Source: Acidimicrobiia bacterium
Lineage (GTDB): Bacteria; Actinomycetota; Acidimicrobiia; Acidimicrobiales; CATQHL01
DNA: 64,000 bases
Direction of reading: 5' to 3'
Assembly: GCA_009835395.1 (NCBI GenBank)
Contig: VXXM01000024.1
Span: 1 to 64,000, forward strand
A program made the translations under genes and the position numbers. Positions 18,563 to 27,265 of this stretch are shown in pieces; the stretch's first letter is position 1, and every line of letters starts with the position of its first letter. A model generated the notes under the pieces. The model made no database searches. It was not told the origin of the DNA and saw only the letters and a program-made list of their open reading frames with translations.

Positions 18563-19237
18563 ATGGCCCCTTCACACGAGAGATACAGCGTCGCCAGGCT
18601 CGCCGAGTTGCGGACCCAGATCGGTTCGTCACTTGTGGGCGACGCTCTTGACGAGCGCGGGCGACGGCATCAGTCGCTGGCACCGGGGTACGTCCCGCTG
18701 GTGGCCGGTCAGGTGCTCATGGGCTACGCCTTCCCCACGAGGGTGGAGCCCGCCGAGGAGATTCCCGAGGTGCCGTTCGTGGGTCTACTGGCGGCTCTCG
18801 ACGCCGTCGGCCCCGGCGAGGTCTGGGTTGGTGCAACCGACGGGTTCCGCGACGCGGCCCTCTGGGGCGAGTTGCTGTCCACCGCCTGTATCGCCGCAGG
18901 GGGAGTGGGTGCGGTGCTGGACGGTTATGTCCGCGACGTCAGCGTCATCCGCAGCCTCGACTTCCCGGTACTGTGCCGCGGCGTCGATCCCCGCAACATC
19001 AACGGCAGGGGAGAGGTGGTGGCGCACGGCGTGACCGTCGAGGTGGACGGGGTCACCATCGCTCCCGGAGACCTCGTCGTGGGCGACGACGACGGGGTCG
19101 TGATCGTGCCGCAGGCGCTCATCGACGAAGTCGTGGGTGCAGCCGTGGAGAAGACCTCCGGCGAGAGCCGGTTCCGCCAGGCGGTGCGAGAGGGAATGCC
19201 GCCCGGCGAGGCGTTCAAGCGCTTCGGCGTCCTCTGA
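18563..19237 (+). CDS. RraA family protein (HMG/CHA aldolase-like)
   Basis: 224 aa, ATG start preceded by GGAGAGAC. RraA fold with VGDALDERG near the N terminus, DGYVRDVSVI (the Arg-Asp pair that binds the oxo acid in 4-hydroxy-4-methyl-2-oxoglutarate aldolase), and GDLVVGDDDGVVIVP near the C terminus. Because the Arg-Asp is retained, aldolase or oxaloacetate-decarboxylase-like activity is more likely than the RNase E-inhibitor role of E. coli RraA. It is followed by an SDR gene 40 bp downstream, presumably in one operon. Confidence 0.82.
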   Translation: MAPSHERYSVARLAELRTQIGSSLVGDALDERGRRHQSLAPGYVPLVAGQVLMGYAFPTRVEPAEEIPEVPFVGLLAALDAVGPGEVWVGATDGFRDAALWGELLSTACIAAGGVGAVLDGYVRDVSVIRSLDFPVLCRGVDPRNINGRGEVVAHGVTVEVDGVTIAPGDLVVGDDDGVVIVPQALIDEVVGAAVEKTSGESRFRQAVREGMPPGEAFKRFGVL

Positions 19238-19277
19238 GAGCCGGTCAGCGGACTCCAGCAGAGAAGGAGAGGGAAAC

Positions 19278-20000
19278 ATGCCCAGGCATCTAGACCAACG
19301 GACCGCGCTCGTGACCGGCGCCGCGAGCGGCATCGGCCGGGCCTGCGCCGTGCGGCTGGCCGAAGAGGGGCAGCGCGTCGCAGCGGCCGACCTGCAGACC
19401 GATCTCCTCGGGCAAGTCGCCGACGACGTGGCCAGCATCCACACTCTCGACGTCACCGATTTTGCTGCCGTGCAGGCCACGGTGGCCGAGATCGGCCACG
19501 TGGACGTGGTCGTGAACTGCGCCGGCATCATCGGCCCGCAGTTGCCCATCTGGGAGGTGCCGCTGGAGGGCTGGGAGAAGACACTGGCGGTGAACCTCAC
19601 CGGAACCTTCAACACCATCAAGGCCACGATGGCTGGTATGCGGGCGCGGGGCTGGGGCCGCATCGTGAACATCGCCAGCATCGCCGGCAAGGAGGGCAAC
19701 CCGAACATGGTGGCCTACTCGGCCAGCAAGGCCGCCGTGATCGGCCTCACCAAGTCGGTCGGCAAGGAGGCCTGCACCGATGGTGTGCTCGTCAACGCCG
19801 TGGCGCCCGCGGTCATCTCCACGCCCATGAACGCCGACACCGAGCCCGAGGTGATGGAGTACATGATCTCCAAAATCCCCATGGGGCGCCTCGGCCTCGT
19901 CGACGAGGTGGCCGACCTGGTGTCCTGGCTGGCTTCCGACGCCTGCAGCTTCTCCACCGGAGCCGTCTACGACATCTCCGGGGGCCGCGCCACCTACTAG
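19278..20000 (+). CDS. Short-chain dehydrogenase/reductase
   Basis: 240 aa from ATG 19278, with a GAGAAGGAGAGGG ribosome site just upstream. Classical SDR: TGAASGIGRA, NCAGI, Ser in NIASIAG, YSASK and a C-terminal FSTGAVYDISGG. It follows the RraA gene by 40 bp. It resembles FabG-type and sugar-acid dehydrogenases such as those oxidising 2-keto-3-deoxy acids; the RraA neighbour favours a catabolic role over fatty-acid synthesis. Substrate unknown. Confidence 0.86.
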   Translation: MPRHLDQRTALVTGAASGIGRACAVRLAEEGQRVAAADLQTDLLGQVADDVASIHTLDVTDFAAVQATVAEIGHVDVVVNCAGIIGPQLPIWEVPLEGWEKTLAVNLTGTFNTIKATMAGMRARGWGRIVNIASIAGKEGNPNMVAYSASKAAVIGLTKSVGKEACTDGVLVNAVAPAVISTPMNADTEPEVMEYMISKIPMGRLGLVDEVADLVSWLASDACSFSTGAVYDISGGRATY

Positions 20001-20032
20001 CCGGGCGGGCGCCGGCGGGACAAGGGAGAGCG

Positions 20033-21139
20033 ATGGACGGCTTCCTGGCGCCGATCATCATCTGCGCGGCGCTGCTGGGGCTGCACGTGGTGCTGCCCGC
20101 CCGTCGAGTGGTGGGATACGTGACCGATCCGACCACGGGGCGTTCCTACGAGTATCGGCTCAACGGCCTCCTCGTGCTCGCTGCCGCCGTCGGAGGCGGG
20201 CTGGCGGCAGGCGCAACCGGCTGGCTGCCTTGGGGTTGGCTGCACGCCCGTGCCTGGATGGGCGCGGCGGGCGCGACGGCACTCGGGGCGCTGGCGACGG
20301 CGTGGTTCGTGTTCGCGCCACCCCGCCGAGCGGTGGCGGAGTCTCGCTCAGCCGGAGTCCGAGGCTGGATCTCGGACTTCTATCTGGGCCGCGTCCCCAA
20401 CTTCGCCTTCGGTGGCCGGATCGACACGAAGATGTACCTCTACGTCTTCGGCGCGGTACTGCTGGCCCTCAACATCTGCTCGTACTCCGCCTACCACGCT
20501 GATCGTTATGGCTCCGAGGCCAATCCCGGCGTGTACCTGCACGCCGTGCTCCTGGGGTTCTTCCTGGTCGACTACCTGATCTTCGAGCGGGTCCACCTGT
20601 ACACCTACGACATTTTCGCCGAGCGGCTGGGCGCCAAGATCATCTGGGGCTGCCTGGCGTTCTACCCCTACTTCTATGCCGTCGGCCTCTGGGGCACCGC
20701 CCGCCTCCCGAAGTCGTCGCTGGTCGAGAGCGCCGGGGGGTGGTGGCTCGCCGCCTGCGCCGTCATCTTCTTCGCCGGCTGGGTGCTGGCACGCGGCGCC
20801 AACCTGCAGAAGTACCGCTTCAAGCGCTTCCCGGAGCGCCTTTTCCTGGGAATCGAGCCCCGCGCGGTGACCGACGACCGTGCACGACTGCTGTGCAGCG
20901 GCTTCTGGGGCGTCTCCCGCCACGTGAACTACCTGGGCGAGATCCTCATCAGCCTCGGCTTGGCCCTGGCGCCAGGACACCTCACCAGCGCCTGGCCGTG
21001 GCTCTACGCGGCTTTCATGATCCCCTTCATGTTGATCCGCGAGCGTGCCGACGAGCGCCGCTGCGCCGCCAAGTACGGCGCCCTCTGGGACGACTACTGC
21101 GCGCGCGTGCCCAACAGGATCATTCCCCGCCTCTATTGA
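20033..21139 (+). CDS. ERG4/ERG24-family sterol reductase-like membrane protein
   Basis: 368 aa, starting 32 bp after the SDR gene with AAGGGAGAG as ribosome site. About eight to nine hydrophobic segments. The C-terminal third carries the signature of the sterol C14/C7/C24 reductase family: GFWGVSRHVNYLGEI, followed after two helices by MLIRERADERRCAAKYGALWDDYC and a VPNRIIPRLY tail. These proteins use NADPH to reduce a sterol or similar double bond in the membrane. Such genes are uncommon in bacteria; the real substrate might be a steroid, hopanoid precursor or other polycyclic lipid. No sterol synthesis gene is visible in the window. Confidence 0.78.
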   Translation: MDGFLAPIIICAALLGLHVVLPARRVVGYVTDPTTGRSYEYRLNGLLVLAAAVGGGLAAGATGWLPWGWLHARAWMGAAGATALGALATAWFVFAPPRRAVAESRSAGVRGWISDFYLGRVPNFAFGGRIDTKMYLYVFGAVLLALNICSYSAYHADRYGSEANPGVYLHAVLLGFFLVDYLIFERVHLYTYDIFAERLGAKIIWGCLAFYPYFYAVGLWGTARLPKSSLVESAGGWWLAACAVIFFAGWVLARGANLQKYRFKRFPERLFLGIEPRAVTDDRARLLCSGFWGVSRHVNYLGEILISLGLALAPGHLTSAWPWLYAAFMIPFMLIRERADERRCAAKYGALWDDYCARVPNRIIPRLY

Positions 21140-21161
21140 CGCCCGGCACAGGAGCCTCCGG

Positions 21162-22034
21162 CTACCAGCGGATCGGTTCCAGTCCTCGCTCGGCAAGTCG
21201 GGCGTTGCAGTCGGTGAGTGGATTGCCCCGGCGCAGGAGTGCGTCGCCTTCGGCGGGGTGGGGGTAGTCCAGGTAGGCCGCCTTCCCATCGGAGGCGAGG
21301 ACGCCGGCGGGAAGCAGTGCCCGCAGGGCCTCATCGGCAAGCGTTCCGAAGCTGATGATCACCACGGCCTGGTCCCGCCCCAGGAGGTAGTCGAGAAGGC
21401 GCCGGAGCAATGGTGCCCACAGCGGTCGGTGTCCCCGGGAATAGTGGGGATCGATGTCCAGCGAGAACCGGGTCAGGGTCAGGGAGGTATTGAGCAGGAG
21501 CACTCCCTGTGCCTTCCAGGTGTCCACCAGACCCTCCATCGGCTCGACGGATCGGTCGCCGGCGCCGAAGTCGTCGCGGGCCCTTTGCCAGTCGTCGGTC
21601 GACGCCGCGTAGCCCGCATCGCCGCTTCGATCAGCGACGATCAGTTGGAACAGCGTCCGTGTGAGTAAACGAGAGAGCTCATGCCCGACCGGCGCGTCGA
21701 GCGCGTGCCATGACGCGAGCTGGCCGAACTCGAATCCGACTCCGGTCGCCTGGCCGACGGACGGATGCGGATCCTGGCCCACCACGACACAGCGAACATC
21801 GGCCGGATCCACGCCGTCGAACGCCTTGAACATGTGGGCGCCGGGTGGCGCTCCGAGCAGGGTCTGATGACGTCGCGGCGGGAAGATCGGCTCCCCGACA
21901 TTGAGTTCGAGCGATGGATCGACGTCCTCGAATCCCAATGCCGCGTGGCCGAGGACGGGCCGCCACGACGCGTCGAGGTCAGTGGGCCATCCCGCCAGCA
22001 CCTCCTGCATCGCATCGCGCAGCCGGTAGGTCAC
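21162..22034 (-). CDS. Uracil-DNA glycosylase, family 1-like with altered motif
   Basis: 290 aa from GTG 22034, which overlaps the stop of the cytidine deaminase gene (GTGA). The UNG fold is recognisable: VVVGQDPHP (86-91, catalytic Asp88), GVGFEF with Phe101 that stacks on uracil, LLLNTSLTL with Asn182 that reads the base, and His259 in HPAEGD. But the Tyr of GQDPYH, which excludes thymine in UNG, is His90 here, the following His is Pro91, and the HPS loop is HPA. The enzyme should remove uracil or a damaged base from DNA; base range may differ from UNG. N-terminal 40 residues are lineage-specific. Confidence 0.8.
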   Translation of the reverse strand: MTYRLRDAMQEVLAGWPTDLDASWRPVLGHAALGFEDVDPSLELNVGEPIFPPRRHQTLLGAPPGAHMFKAFDGVDPADVRCVVVGQDPHPSVGQATGVGFEFGQLASWHALDAPVGHELSRLLTRTLFQLIVADRSGDAGYAASTDDWQRARDDFGAGDRSVEPMEGLVDTWKAQGVLLLNTSLTLTRFSLDIDPHYSRGHRPLWAPLLRRLLDYLLGRDQAVVIISFGTLADEALRALLPAGVLASDGKAAYLDYPHPAEGDALLRRGNPLTDCNARLAERGLEPIRW

Positions 22035-22504
22035 GAGCCCTCGGCGCTTGGCGGGCTGAATGCGTGGGGGAGAAGCGTGGCCGAGTCGGTCACGAGGAGA
22101 TGGGATTGGCTGCGGTTCGCGCACAGGACCCGGATGGGTCGACCGAGCCGCAGAGAGAACTCGTGGATGGTCTGGCGGCAGCGGCCGCAGGGAGTGCACG
22201 GCTCGTCCCCGTCCTCCCCGCCGGGGGCGCCGACCGTCGCGACCGCCACGATGTCGCGGTGTCCCGCCATGTTCGCGGCGATGAACGCCGCCGGCTCGGC
22301 GCAGATCGTCTGCCCCATAGTGGCGTGCTCGAAGAACGAGCCGGTGAAGATCCGGCCGTCGCTGGTGCGAACCGCAGCGCCCACATGCCACCCGGAATGC
22401 GGGTTGTAAGCCCGGTCCATCACGCTCGTGGCGGCATCGATGAGTTCGCGATCCTCCGTGCTGAGTTCGGTGGTGGCGCCGTGGGTCTCCGTCGGGTCGG
22501 ACAT
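22031..22504 (-). CDS. cdd: Cytidine deaminase
   Basis: 157 aa. Zinc site: C68-A-E70 and PCGRC (C106, C109), so the catalytic Glu and three Cys ligands are present as in tetrameric cytidine deaminases. The ribose-binding segment usually read as GCNVENASYG is GSFFEHATMG here, a divergence that could alter substrate. The N terminus is longer than usual by about 15 residues. Its last codon overlaps the start of the uracil-DNA glycosylase gene, so both are translated together; the SGNH hydrolase gene lies 7 bp upstream. Confidence 0.85.
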   Translation of the reverse strand: MSDPTETHGATTELSTEDRELIDAATSVMDRAYNPHSGWHVGAAVRTSDGRIFTGSFFEHATMGQTICAEPAAFIAANMAGHRDIVAVATVGAPGGEDGDEPCTPCGRCRQTIHEFSLRLGRPIRVLCANRSQSHLLVTDSATLLPHAFSPPSAEGS

Positions 22505-22511
22505 GTCGTGG

Positions 22512-23171
22512 CTACCTTTCGAAGTCGAGCGTCGCGGAGATCCACTCCGCTATCGCGGCGCCCAGCCGGTGGTGAGCGTCGGTCTCCAGGTGGATTCCGT
22601 CCCGCTCGCTGGACTCGATGTGGGCGCCGGCGTCCAGGAAGTGGACGCCCGCCAACCCAGCGGCTGACCGGAAGCTCTCAGCGAAGCCGGCCGATCGCTC
22701 GTCCGCTCCGGCGAAGTGGCCGAGATAGCGGTCCACCTCGCCGACACGCGTCGGTGGGGGAGCGATGAGAAGAACCGCCGGAGGCCGCCCTGGGGGGCCG
22801 AAGCCGCTGGCGGCCGCAGTAGCCGCCAGCGCGGCTGCTCCCGCGGCGATTGTGGGAGCGGTGGCTGCGAACCGCACCTTCAGGTCATTGACACCGAGCA
22901 TGATGATCACAAGGTCGACGGGATGATGGGTCTCGAGACAGGGGAGGAGCGAGCGGCGGCCGTTGCGGTCCTCACCCTCGATCGGGTCGTCGAAGCAGGT
23001 CGTGCGCCCGTTCAGCCCCTCGGCAATCACGCTGATGCCGTCGCCGAGGTACGCCGCAAGCACATCGGGCCAGCGATCGCCGCGCGGGTGGCGCGCAGGC
23101 GGGAGACTGAGGTCGGTGCGGGGTTCACAACCCCAGGTGTTGGAGTCGCCGAAACAGACGATCGTCGTCAC
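22512..23171 (-). CDS. SGNH/GDSL-family hydrolase
   Basis: 219 aa from GTG 23171. Block I FGDSNTWG with nucleophile Ser9-type position near the N terminus, an intermediate GVND block (MLGVNDLKVRF), and the C-terminal Asp-x-x-His in DGIHLETDAHH make the esterase catalytic set. There is no signal peptide, so it is cytoplasmic. The closest type I can name is the arylesterase/carbohydrate-esterase group. It sits between the FCD regulator and cytidine deaminase genes with very short gaps, so it is probably co-transcribed with them. Confidence 0.82.
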   Translation of the reverse strand: MTTIVCFGDSNTWGCEPRTDLSLPPARHPRGDRWPDVLAAYLGDGISVIAEGLNGRTTCFDDPIEGEDRNGRRSLLPCLETHHPVDLVIIMLGVNDLKVRFAATAPTIAAGAAALAATAAASGFGPPGRPPAVLLIAPPPTRVGEVDRYLGHFAGADERSAGFAESFRSAAGLAGVHFLDAGAHIESSERDGIHLETDAHHRLGAAIAEWISATLDFER

Positions 23172-23190
23172 CGTCCGGGGCGCTCCGGCG

Positions 23191-23928
23191 TTAGGAGATC
23201 GTCCCGAGCCAGAATTGCAGACCGAAGTCGAGATGTATCTCCATCTCGCGTCGTGCGCGCTCCGGATCGCGGTCGAGCACCGCGTCGCAGATCCGCGAGT
23301 GGTGCTCGAGTGCGGTCGAGAGCGTGTGGGCCATGGTGGTGGTCTTCATGTGGCTGACGAGCAGCAACTCCCGGCTGGTCTGGACGATGCGCCGGATGAA
23401 GCGGTTCTGCGCGGCGTCCGCCAGGATCGCGTGGAACGCGACATCGTGACGCACGAAAGCCGGGGCATCGTCCAGCAGGCCGCGCATCTCCTCCACCTCG
23501 GCTGCGAGAGCCTTGCGCTGGTCGTCGTCGGCCAAGAGCGCGGCGCGCTCGGCAACCGCAGGCTCGATGAGCACGCGGGTCTCGTGCAACTCGGTGAGGA
23601 TGTGGCGAACCTCCTCGGGATCGTCGAAGAACTCCAGCAGCGTCGGATTGAGGTAGTCCCAATCCTCGCGAGGTCGGACCTTCATCCGCTTGCCCTGAGA
23701 GACGTCGACCATGCCCAGCCGCGCCAGGGTCTGGACGACCTCGCGAGCGACGGTACGCGAAACGGCGAAGGCCGCGGCCAGTTCGCTCTCCGACGGCATT
23801 GTCGTGGCCTCGGCGTCCGTCGAGGCCACGAGTCGTTGACCGACGACCTGCACGGCGCGATCGGCCAGCTTCGGAGAGCGCTGGAATCCGTCCTCGGCGC
23901 CGGTCAGCATCGGTGTTGCATTCGTCAC
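23191..23928 (-). CDS. FCD-domain GntR-family transcriptional regulator
   Basis: 245 aa. N-terminal winged helix of the FadR type (PSESELAAAFAVSRTVAREVVQTLARLGMVDVSQGKRMKV, about residues 45-85) and a C-terminal helical FCD domain with metal/ligand residues in RHDVAFHAILADAAQN, EHHSRICDAV and MEIHLDFG. FCD regulators usually bind sugar acids or other carboxylates and repress adjacent catabolic operons. The gene is divergent from the SMP-30 lactonase gene, and the 211-bp gap holds AT-rich repeats also found in front of three other transcription units up to 36.3 kb. I therefore propose it controls the 24-37 kb locus. Confidence 0.87.
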   Translation of the reverse strand: MTNATPMLTGAEDGFQRSPKLADRAVQVVGQRLVASTDAEATTMPSESELAAAFAVSRTVAREVVQTLARLGMVDVSQGKRMKVRPREDWDYLNPTLLEFFDDPEEVRHILTELHETRVLIEPAVAERAALLADDDQRKALAAEVEEMRGLLDDAPAFVRHDVAFHAILADAAQNRFIRRIVQTSRELLLVSHMKTTTMAHTLSTALEHHSRICDAVLDRDPERARREMEIHLDFGLQFWLGTIS

Positions 23929-23999
23929 GCCTCATCACCTCAGCGTTCGTCCCGCGGATTCGGATGTCGACTCGAGCCGATTGCGGGAGATTCGAATAG

Positions 24000-24020
24000 T
24001 GGTATGAAAACCATATAAGT
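24000..24020. promoter_or_regulatory. Putative FCD-regulator operator, site 1
   Basis: TGGT-ATGAAA-ACCA (24000-24013) is an inverted repeat that runs into CATATAAGT (24012-24020). The latter 9-mer recurs exactly at 36207-36215. It lies in the gap between the FCD regulator and the SMP-30 lactonase, in sharply AT-rich DNA. Shared occurrence is observed; binding is inferred. Confidence 0.5.
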
Positions 24021-24064
24021 TCCCGGGCCCGCCACCAATCATTTGCCGCCGCTCGGCCGGTCTA

Positions 24065-24091
24065 CTTGTCATATAGGTCACTAAGCTAACA
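24065..24091. promoter_or_regulatory. Putative FCD-regulator operator, site 2
   Basis: CTTGTCATATAGGTCA (24065-24080) followed directly by CTAAGCTAACA (24081-24091). The first matches the reverse complement of 36291-36306 at 14 of 16 positions; the second recurs exactly at 36181-36191. Both are in the divergent promoter of the repressor and the lactonase operon. Confidence 0.55.
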
Positions 24092-24139
24092 TCACCGCGT
24101 TCAGAGAACCCGTCACCGGGAGCGAAGGAGTCGTAGGCC

Positions 24140-25012
24140 ATGGTTGAAGAGCTTCACGCTGAGCAGGTGACGGACTCCATCACCTGGCACGGCGAGGGGC
24201 CCACGCCGCTGGACGAGGGATCGACGTTCGCCTGGTTGGACATGCTCGCAGGCGATGTGCTCGTCCGGTCATTCCCGGACGGCGCCATCGACCGGTACCC
24301 GGTCCACCCGGACGTCGTCTCCGTGGTGCGACCGCGCCTGGCCGGTGGGCTGGTCGTGACCACCGAACGTGACGTGGTCGAGTATCCCGACGGCCTGGGA
24401 GGGTCGAGCAGCGTCCTGGCGACCCTCCCGTTGCCTGAGGGGGTGCGGCTCAACGACGGCGGTTGCGACGCGCGGGGCAGGCTCTGGATCGGCTCGATGG
24501 CCTACGACGTCACGCCGGGAGCCGGCGAACTCTACGTGGTCGACGAGGGCGGTTTGGTCGAGAGCGTGCTCACCGGTCTCACGATCTCCAACGGGCTCGC
24601 GTTCACCGCCGACGGGTCGCAGGCCTTCTTCATCGACAGCACGACCCTGGCGGTGGATCGGCTCGTCCTCGGCGACGACGGCTCGGTCGAGTCGCGCGAG
24701 GTTTGGGCGACGGTGAAGGAAGGGTCGGGACTTCCCGACGGCTTGACCCTCGACGACGCCGGGGGAGTGTGGGTGGCACTCTTCGGCGGTGGCGCCGTGC
24801 TGAGGTTCGATGCCGGCGGCGAACTGGACACCATCGTCCGCCTCCCGGTCTCCCAGCCCACGGCATGTTCCTTCCTGGGCACAACCGGGCAGCTAATGAT
24901 CACGACGTCCCGGTACGGGCTCGCCGAGGATGCCGAGCTGCCGGCCGGCTCGCTCTTCGCCGTCGAGACCCCGCACCGCGGGCTGGCCCCCCACCCGTTC
25001 GGCTCCCGCTGA
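24140..25012 (+). CDS. SMP-30/gluconolactonase family lactonase
   Basis: 290 aa six-bladed propeller. Metal ligand Glu in WHGEGPTPLD, Asn/Asp in LNDGGCDARGRLWIGSM, Asn in TISNGLAFTADG and Asp in LPDGLTLDDAGGVW match the calcium site of SMP-30 lactonases. It should hydrolyse a sugar lactone to the acid. GAAGGAG lies 10 bp before the ATG. The aldose dehydrogenase and enolase-superfamily dehydratase genes follow within 35 and 9 bp, giving a textbook order: oxidise, open, dehydrate. Confidence 0.87.
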   Translation: MVEELHAEQVTDSITWHGEGPTPLDEGSTFAWLDMLAGDVLVRSFPDGAIDRYPVHPDVVSVVRPRLAGGLVVTTERDVVEYPDGLGGSSSVLATLPLPEGVRLNDGGCDARGRLWIGSMAYDVTPGAGELYVVDEGGLVESVLTGLTISNGLAFTADGSQAFFIDSTTLAVDRLVLGDDGSVESREVWATVKEGSGLPDGLTLDDAGGVWVALFGGGAVLRFDAGGELDTIVRLPVSQPTACSFLGTTGQLMITTSRYGLAEDAELPAGSLFAVETPHRGLAPHPFGSR

Positions 25013-25047
25013 CGGCCCGCCACAGACCCCGACGCTCAGGAGGCAGG

Positions 25048-26064
25048 ATGAGGACGAGACCGGTCGGCAGGACCGCACTGCAGGTCACCGAACTCGGCTT
25101 CGGGGGCGCCGGGCTGGGTGAACTCTTCGAACTCGTCTCCGAGCCCGACGCCCAGGCGACACTGGAGGCGGCGTGGAGCGCCGGGGTGCGCTACTTCGAC
25201 ACCGCGCCCTGGTACGGCCACGGTCTCAGTGAGCATCGCATCGGGCACTTCCTCCGCCAGAAGAGCCGCGCCGACTACGTCCTCTCCACCAAGGTCGGTC
25301 GGGTGTACACCGCCAAGGGCAGGGAGTCGACCTACGACGGGGCCCCATGGGTGGGCGGCCTGGACTTCGAACTGCGGTTCGACTACACCCGCAGCGGCAT
25401 TCTGAGGTCCTACGAGGACAGCCTGCAGCGATTCGGCATCAGCCGGGTGGACATTCTCAACGTCCACGACCTCGACCCTCTGTACCACGGCGAGGACGGG
25501 GTCGCCGCCCGGCTGGACGAACTCGATGCGGGGGGCGGGTTCGCCGCCCTCGAGGAGTTGAGGTCGGCCGGCGCGGTCGGCGCAATCGGCGCCGGGATCA
25601 ACGAGCTGGGGATGATTCCGAGGTTCCTCGAGAGACTCGACCTGGACCTGTTCGTGGTGGCGATGCCCTACACCCTGCTCGACCAGGAAGCCCTCGACGT
25701 CGAACTCCCGGCGTGCTCGGCACGCGGGGTCGGCGTCGTGGTCGGAGCCCCGTTCGCCTCAGGGGTGCTGGCGACCGGCCCGAACGCCGAGGCCAAGTAC
25801 GCCTACGCGACCCCTCCCGCCGACGTGACCGCGCGTGTCGAGCGGATACGGGGCATCGCCGCCGCATTCGACGTCAGCCTCATCGGCGCTGCCTTGCAGT
25901 TCCCGCTCGGCCATCCCTCCGTGTGCGCGGTCATCCCCGGTGCCACGGCCGCCGATCAAATCGTCCAGAACACCGAGGCCTTCGCCCGTGCCATCCCCCC
26001 CGACTTCTGGGAGGCTCTGAGGGACCAGGGCCTGATCCGTGCCGACGCGCCGCTGCCTGCCTAG
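25048..26064 (+). CDS. Aldo/keto reductase, D-threo-aldose 1-dehydrogenase type
   Basis: 338 aa from ATG 25048, preceded by CAGGAGGCAGG. Catalytic tetrad D51, Y56, K82, H140 (FDTAPWYGHG, STKVGRVY, NVHDLD). The protein is a close type match to L-fucose/D-arabinose dehydrogenases and pyridoxal 4-dehydrogenase. It probably oxidises the sugar taken up by the nearby ABC importer to a 1,5- or 1,4-lactone for the preceding SMP-30 enzyme. It is related to, but clearly different from, the enzyme at 6029-6955. Confidence 0.85.
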   Translation: MRTRPVGRTALQVTELGFGGAGLGELFELVSEPDAQATLEAAWSAGVRYFDTAPWYGHGLSEHRIGHFLRQKSRADYVLSTKVGRVYTAKGRESTYDGAPWVGGLDFELRFDYTRSGILRSYEDSLQRFGISRVDILNVHDLDPLYHGEDGVAARLDELDAGGGFAALEELRSAGAVGAIGAGINELGMIPRFLERLDLDLFVVAMPYTLLDQEALDVELPACSARGVGVVVGAPFASGVLATGPNAEAKYAYATPPADVTARVERIRGIAAAFDVSLIGAALQFPLGHPSVCAVIPGATAADQIVQNTEAFARAIPPDFWEALRDQGLIRADAPLPA

Positions 26065-26073
26065 GGGGACGCC

Positions 26074-27174
26074 GTGAAGATCACCGACGTGGAGATCCGG
26101 ACGTGCGGCGTCACCGAACTGTCCTCAGCCGAACGCGGAAAGCTCCGAGGGCACCACACCCCTGACGTCGTGGTGATCACGCTCACGACCGACGAGGGAC
26201 TCAGCGGCACCGCGTTCGGGTTCGGCGGACTCGACGCCAAGATCTGCGCACCGTCCTTCGAGGCGGTCAAGCCCTTCATGATCGGGCGCGACCCGATGGC
26301 GCGGGAGAAGAACTTCCAGGAGTTCCAGTTCTTCGACCGGCGCTGGAACGTCCTGCCGATCTGGGCCTGGGGTCCGTTCGACGTGGCGTGCTGGGACATC
26401 GCGGGCCAGGCGGCCGGGCTGCCCATCTACCAGCTCCTGGGCGCGGCGCGCGAACGCGTCCCGGTGTACGCGAGTTCGATGTTCCTGGAGACCGACCAGG
26501 ACTACCTCGATGAGGCGCTGGAGGTGCAGCGGCGCGGCTACAGGGGCTACAAGCTGCACCCGCCGGGGCCGGCCGACCGCGACATGGCCCTGTACACCGC
26601 GATCCGCGAGCTGGTCGGTGAGGACTACGCACTCATGACCGACCCGGTGGCGACGCACAGCTACGCGGAGGCGGTGCGGGTGGGGCGCCACCTCGAATCG
26701 CTCGGCTACCTATGGTTCGAGGAACCCATCTGCGATCACGACATGTACACGTTGCAGAAGCTGACCGCCACCCTGGACATCCCGATCGCGGCCACCGAGG
26801 CCATCGCCGGACTCCACACCTCGACGGCGAGTTACATCGCCAACCGGGCGTGTGACATCGTGCGGGCCGACGTCTCGTGGCGAGGCGGCATCACGGGCGT
26901 CATGAAGATCGCCACGCTGGCCGAGGCCTTCGGGATGAAGTGCGAGATCCACACGTCGATCTACGAGGCCCTGGAGTTCGGCAACCTGCACTGCGCCCTC
27001 GCCGTTTCGAACTCCGACTTCCTGGAGTTGCTCTACCCCGTCGAGGACTACTCGTTCGGCATCCGCCAAGGCCTCCCCATCAGCGACGGGTATGCCTCAG
27101 CGCCCGAACTCCCGGGGCTGGGGGTGGAGTACGACTGGGACTGGATCGACGACGCCACGATCGCCAAGTCGTAG
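26074..27174 (+). CDS. Enolase-superfamily sugar-acid dehydratase (MR-like)
   Basis: 366 aa, GTG start 9 bp after the dehydrogenase gene. K160-L-H162 replaces the common KxK; D190, E216 and E242 are metal ligands and H293 in EIHTSIYEALEFGN is the second acid/base. With one Lys and a His on opposite faces it should abstract the alpha-proton of an acid sugar and eliminate water to a 2-keto-3-deoxy acid. Third gene of the lactonase-dehydrogenase-dehydratase operon. The actual sugar acid is not identifiable from sequence. Confidence 0.83.
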   Translation: MKITDVEIRTCGVTELSSAERGKLRGHHTPDVVVITLTTDEGLSGTAFGFGGLDAKICAPSFEAVKPFMIGRDPMAREKNFQEFQFFDRRWNVLPIWAWGPFDVACWDIAGQAAGLPIYQLLGAARERVPVYASSMFLETDQDYLDEALEVQRRGYRGYKLHPPGPADRDMALYTAIRELVGEDYALMTDPVATHSYAEAVRVGRHLESLGYLWFEEPICDHDMYTLQKLTATLDIPIAATEAIAGLHTSTASYIANRACDIVRADVSWRGGITGVMKIATLAEAFGMKCEIHTSIYEALEFGNLHCALAVSNSDFLELLYPVEDYSFGIRQGLPISDGYASAPELPGLGVEYDWDWIDDATIAKS

Positions 27175-27265
27175 ATCTCCCCGGGGCCGGGCCGCGCCGG
27201 ACGCGTCACTCCCGTCGAAAACTGCGGCAGCCCGAGCCTCCCAGGACCCGGGCCGCCGTTCTCAC

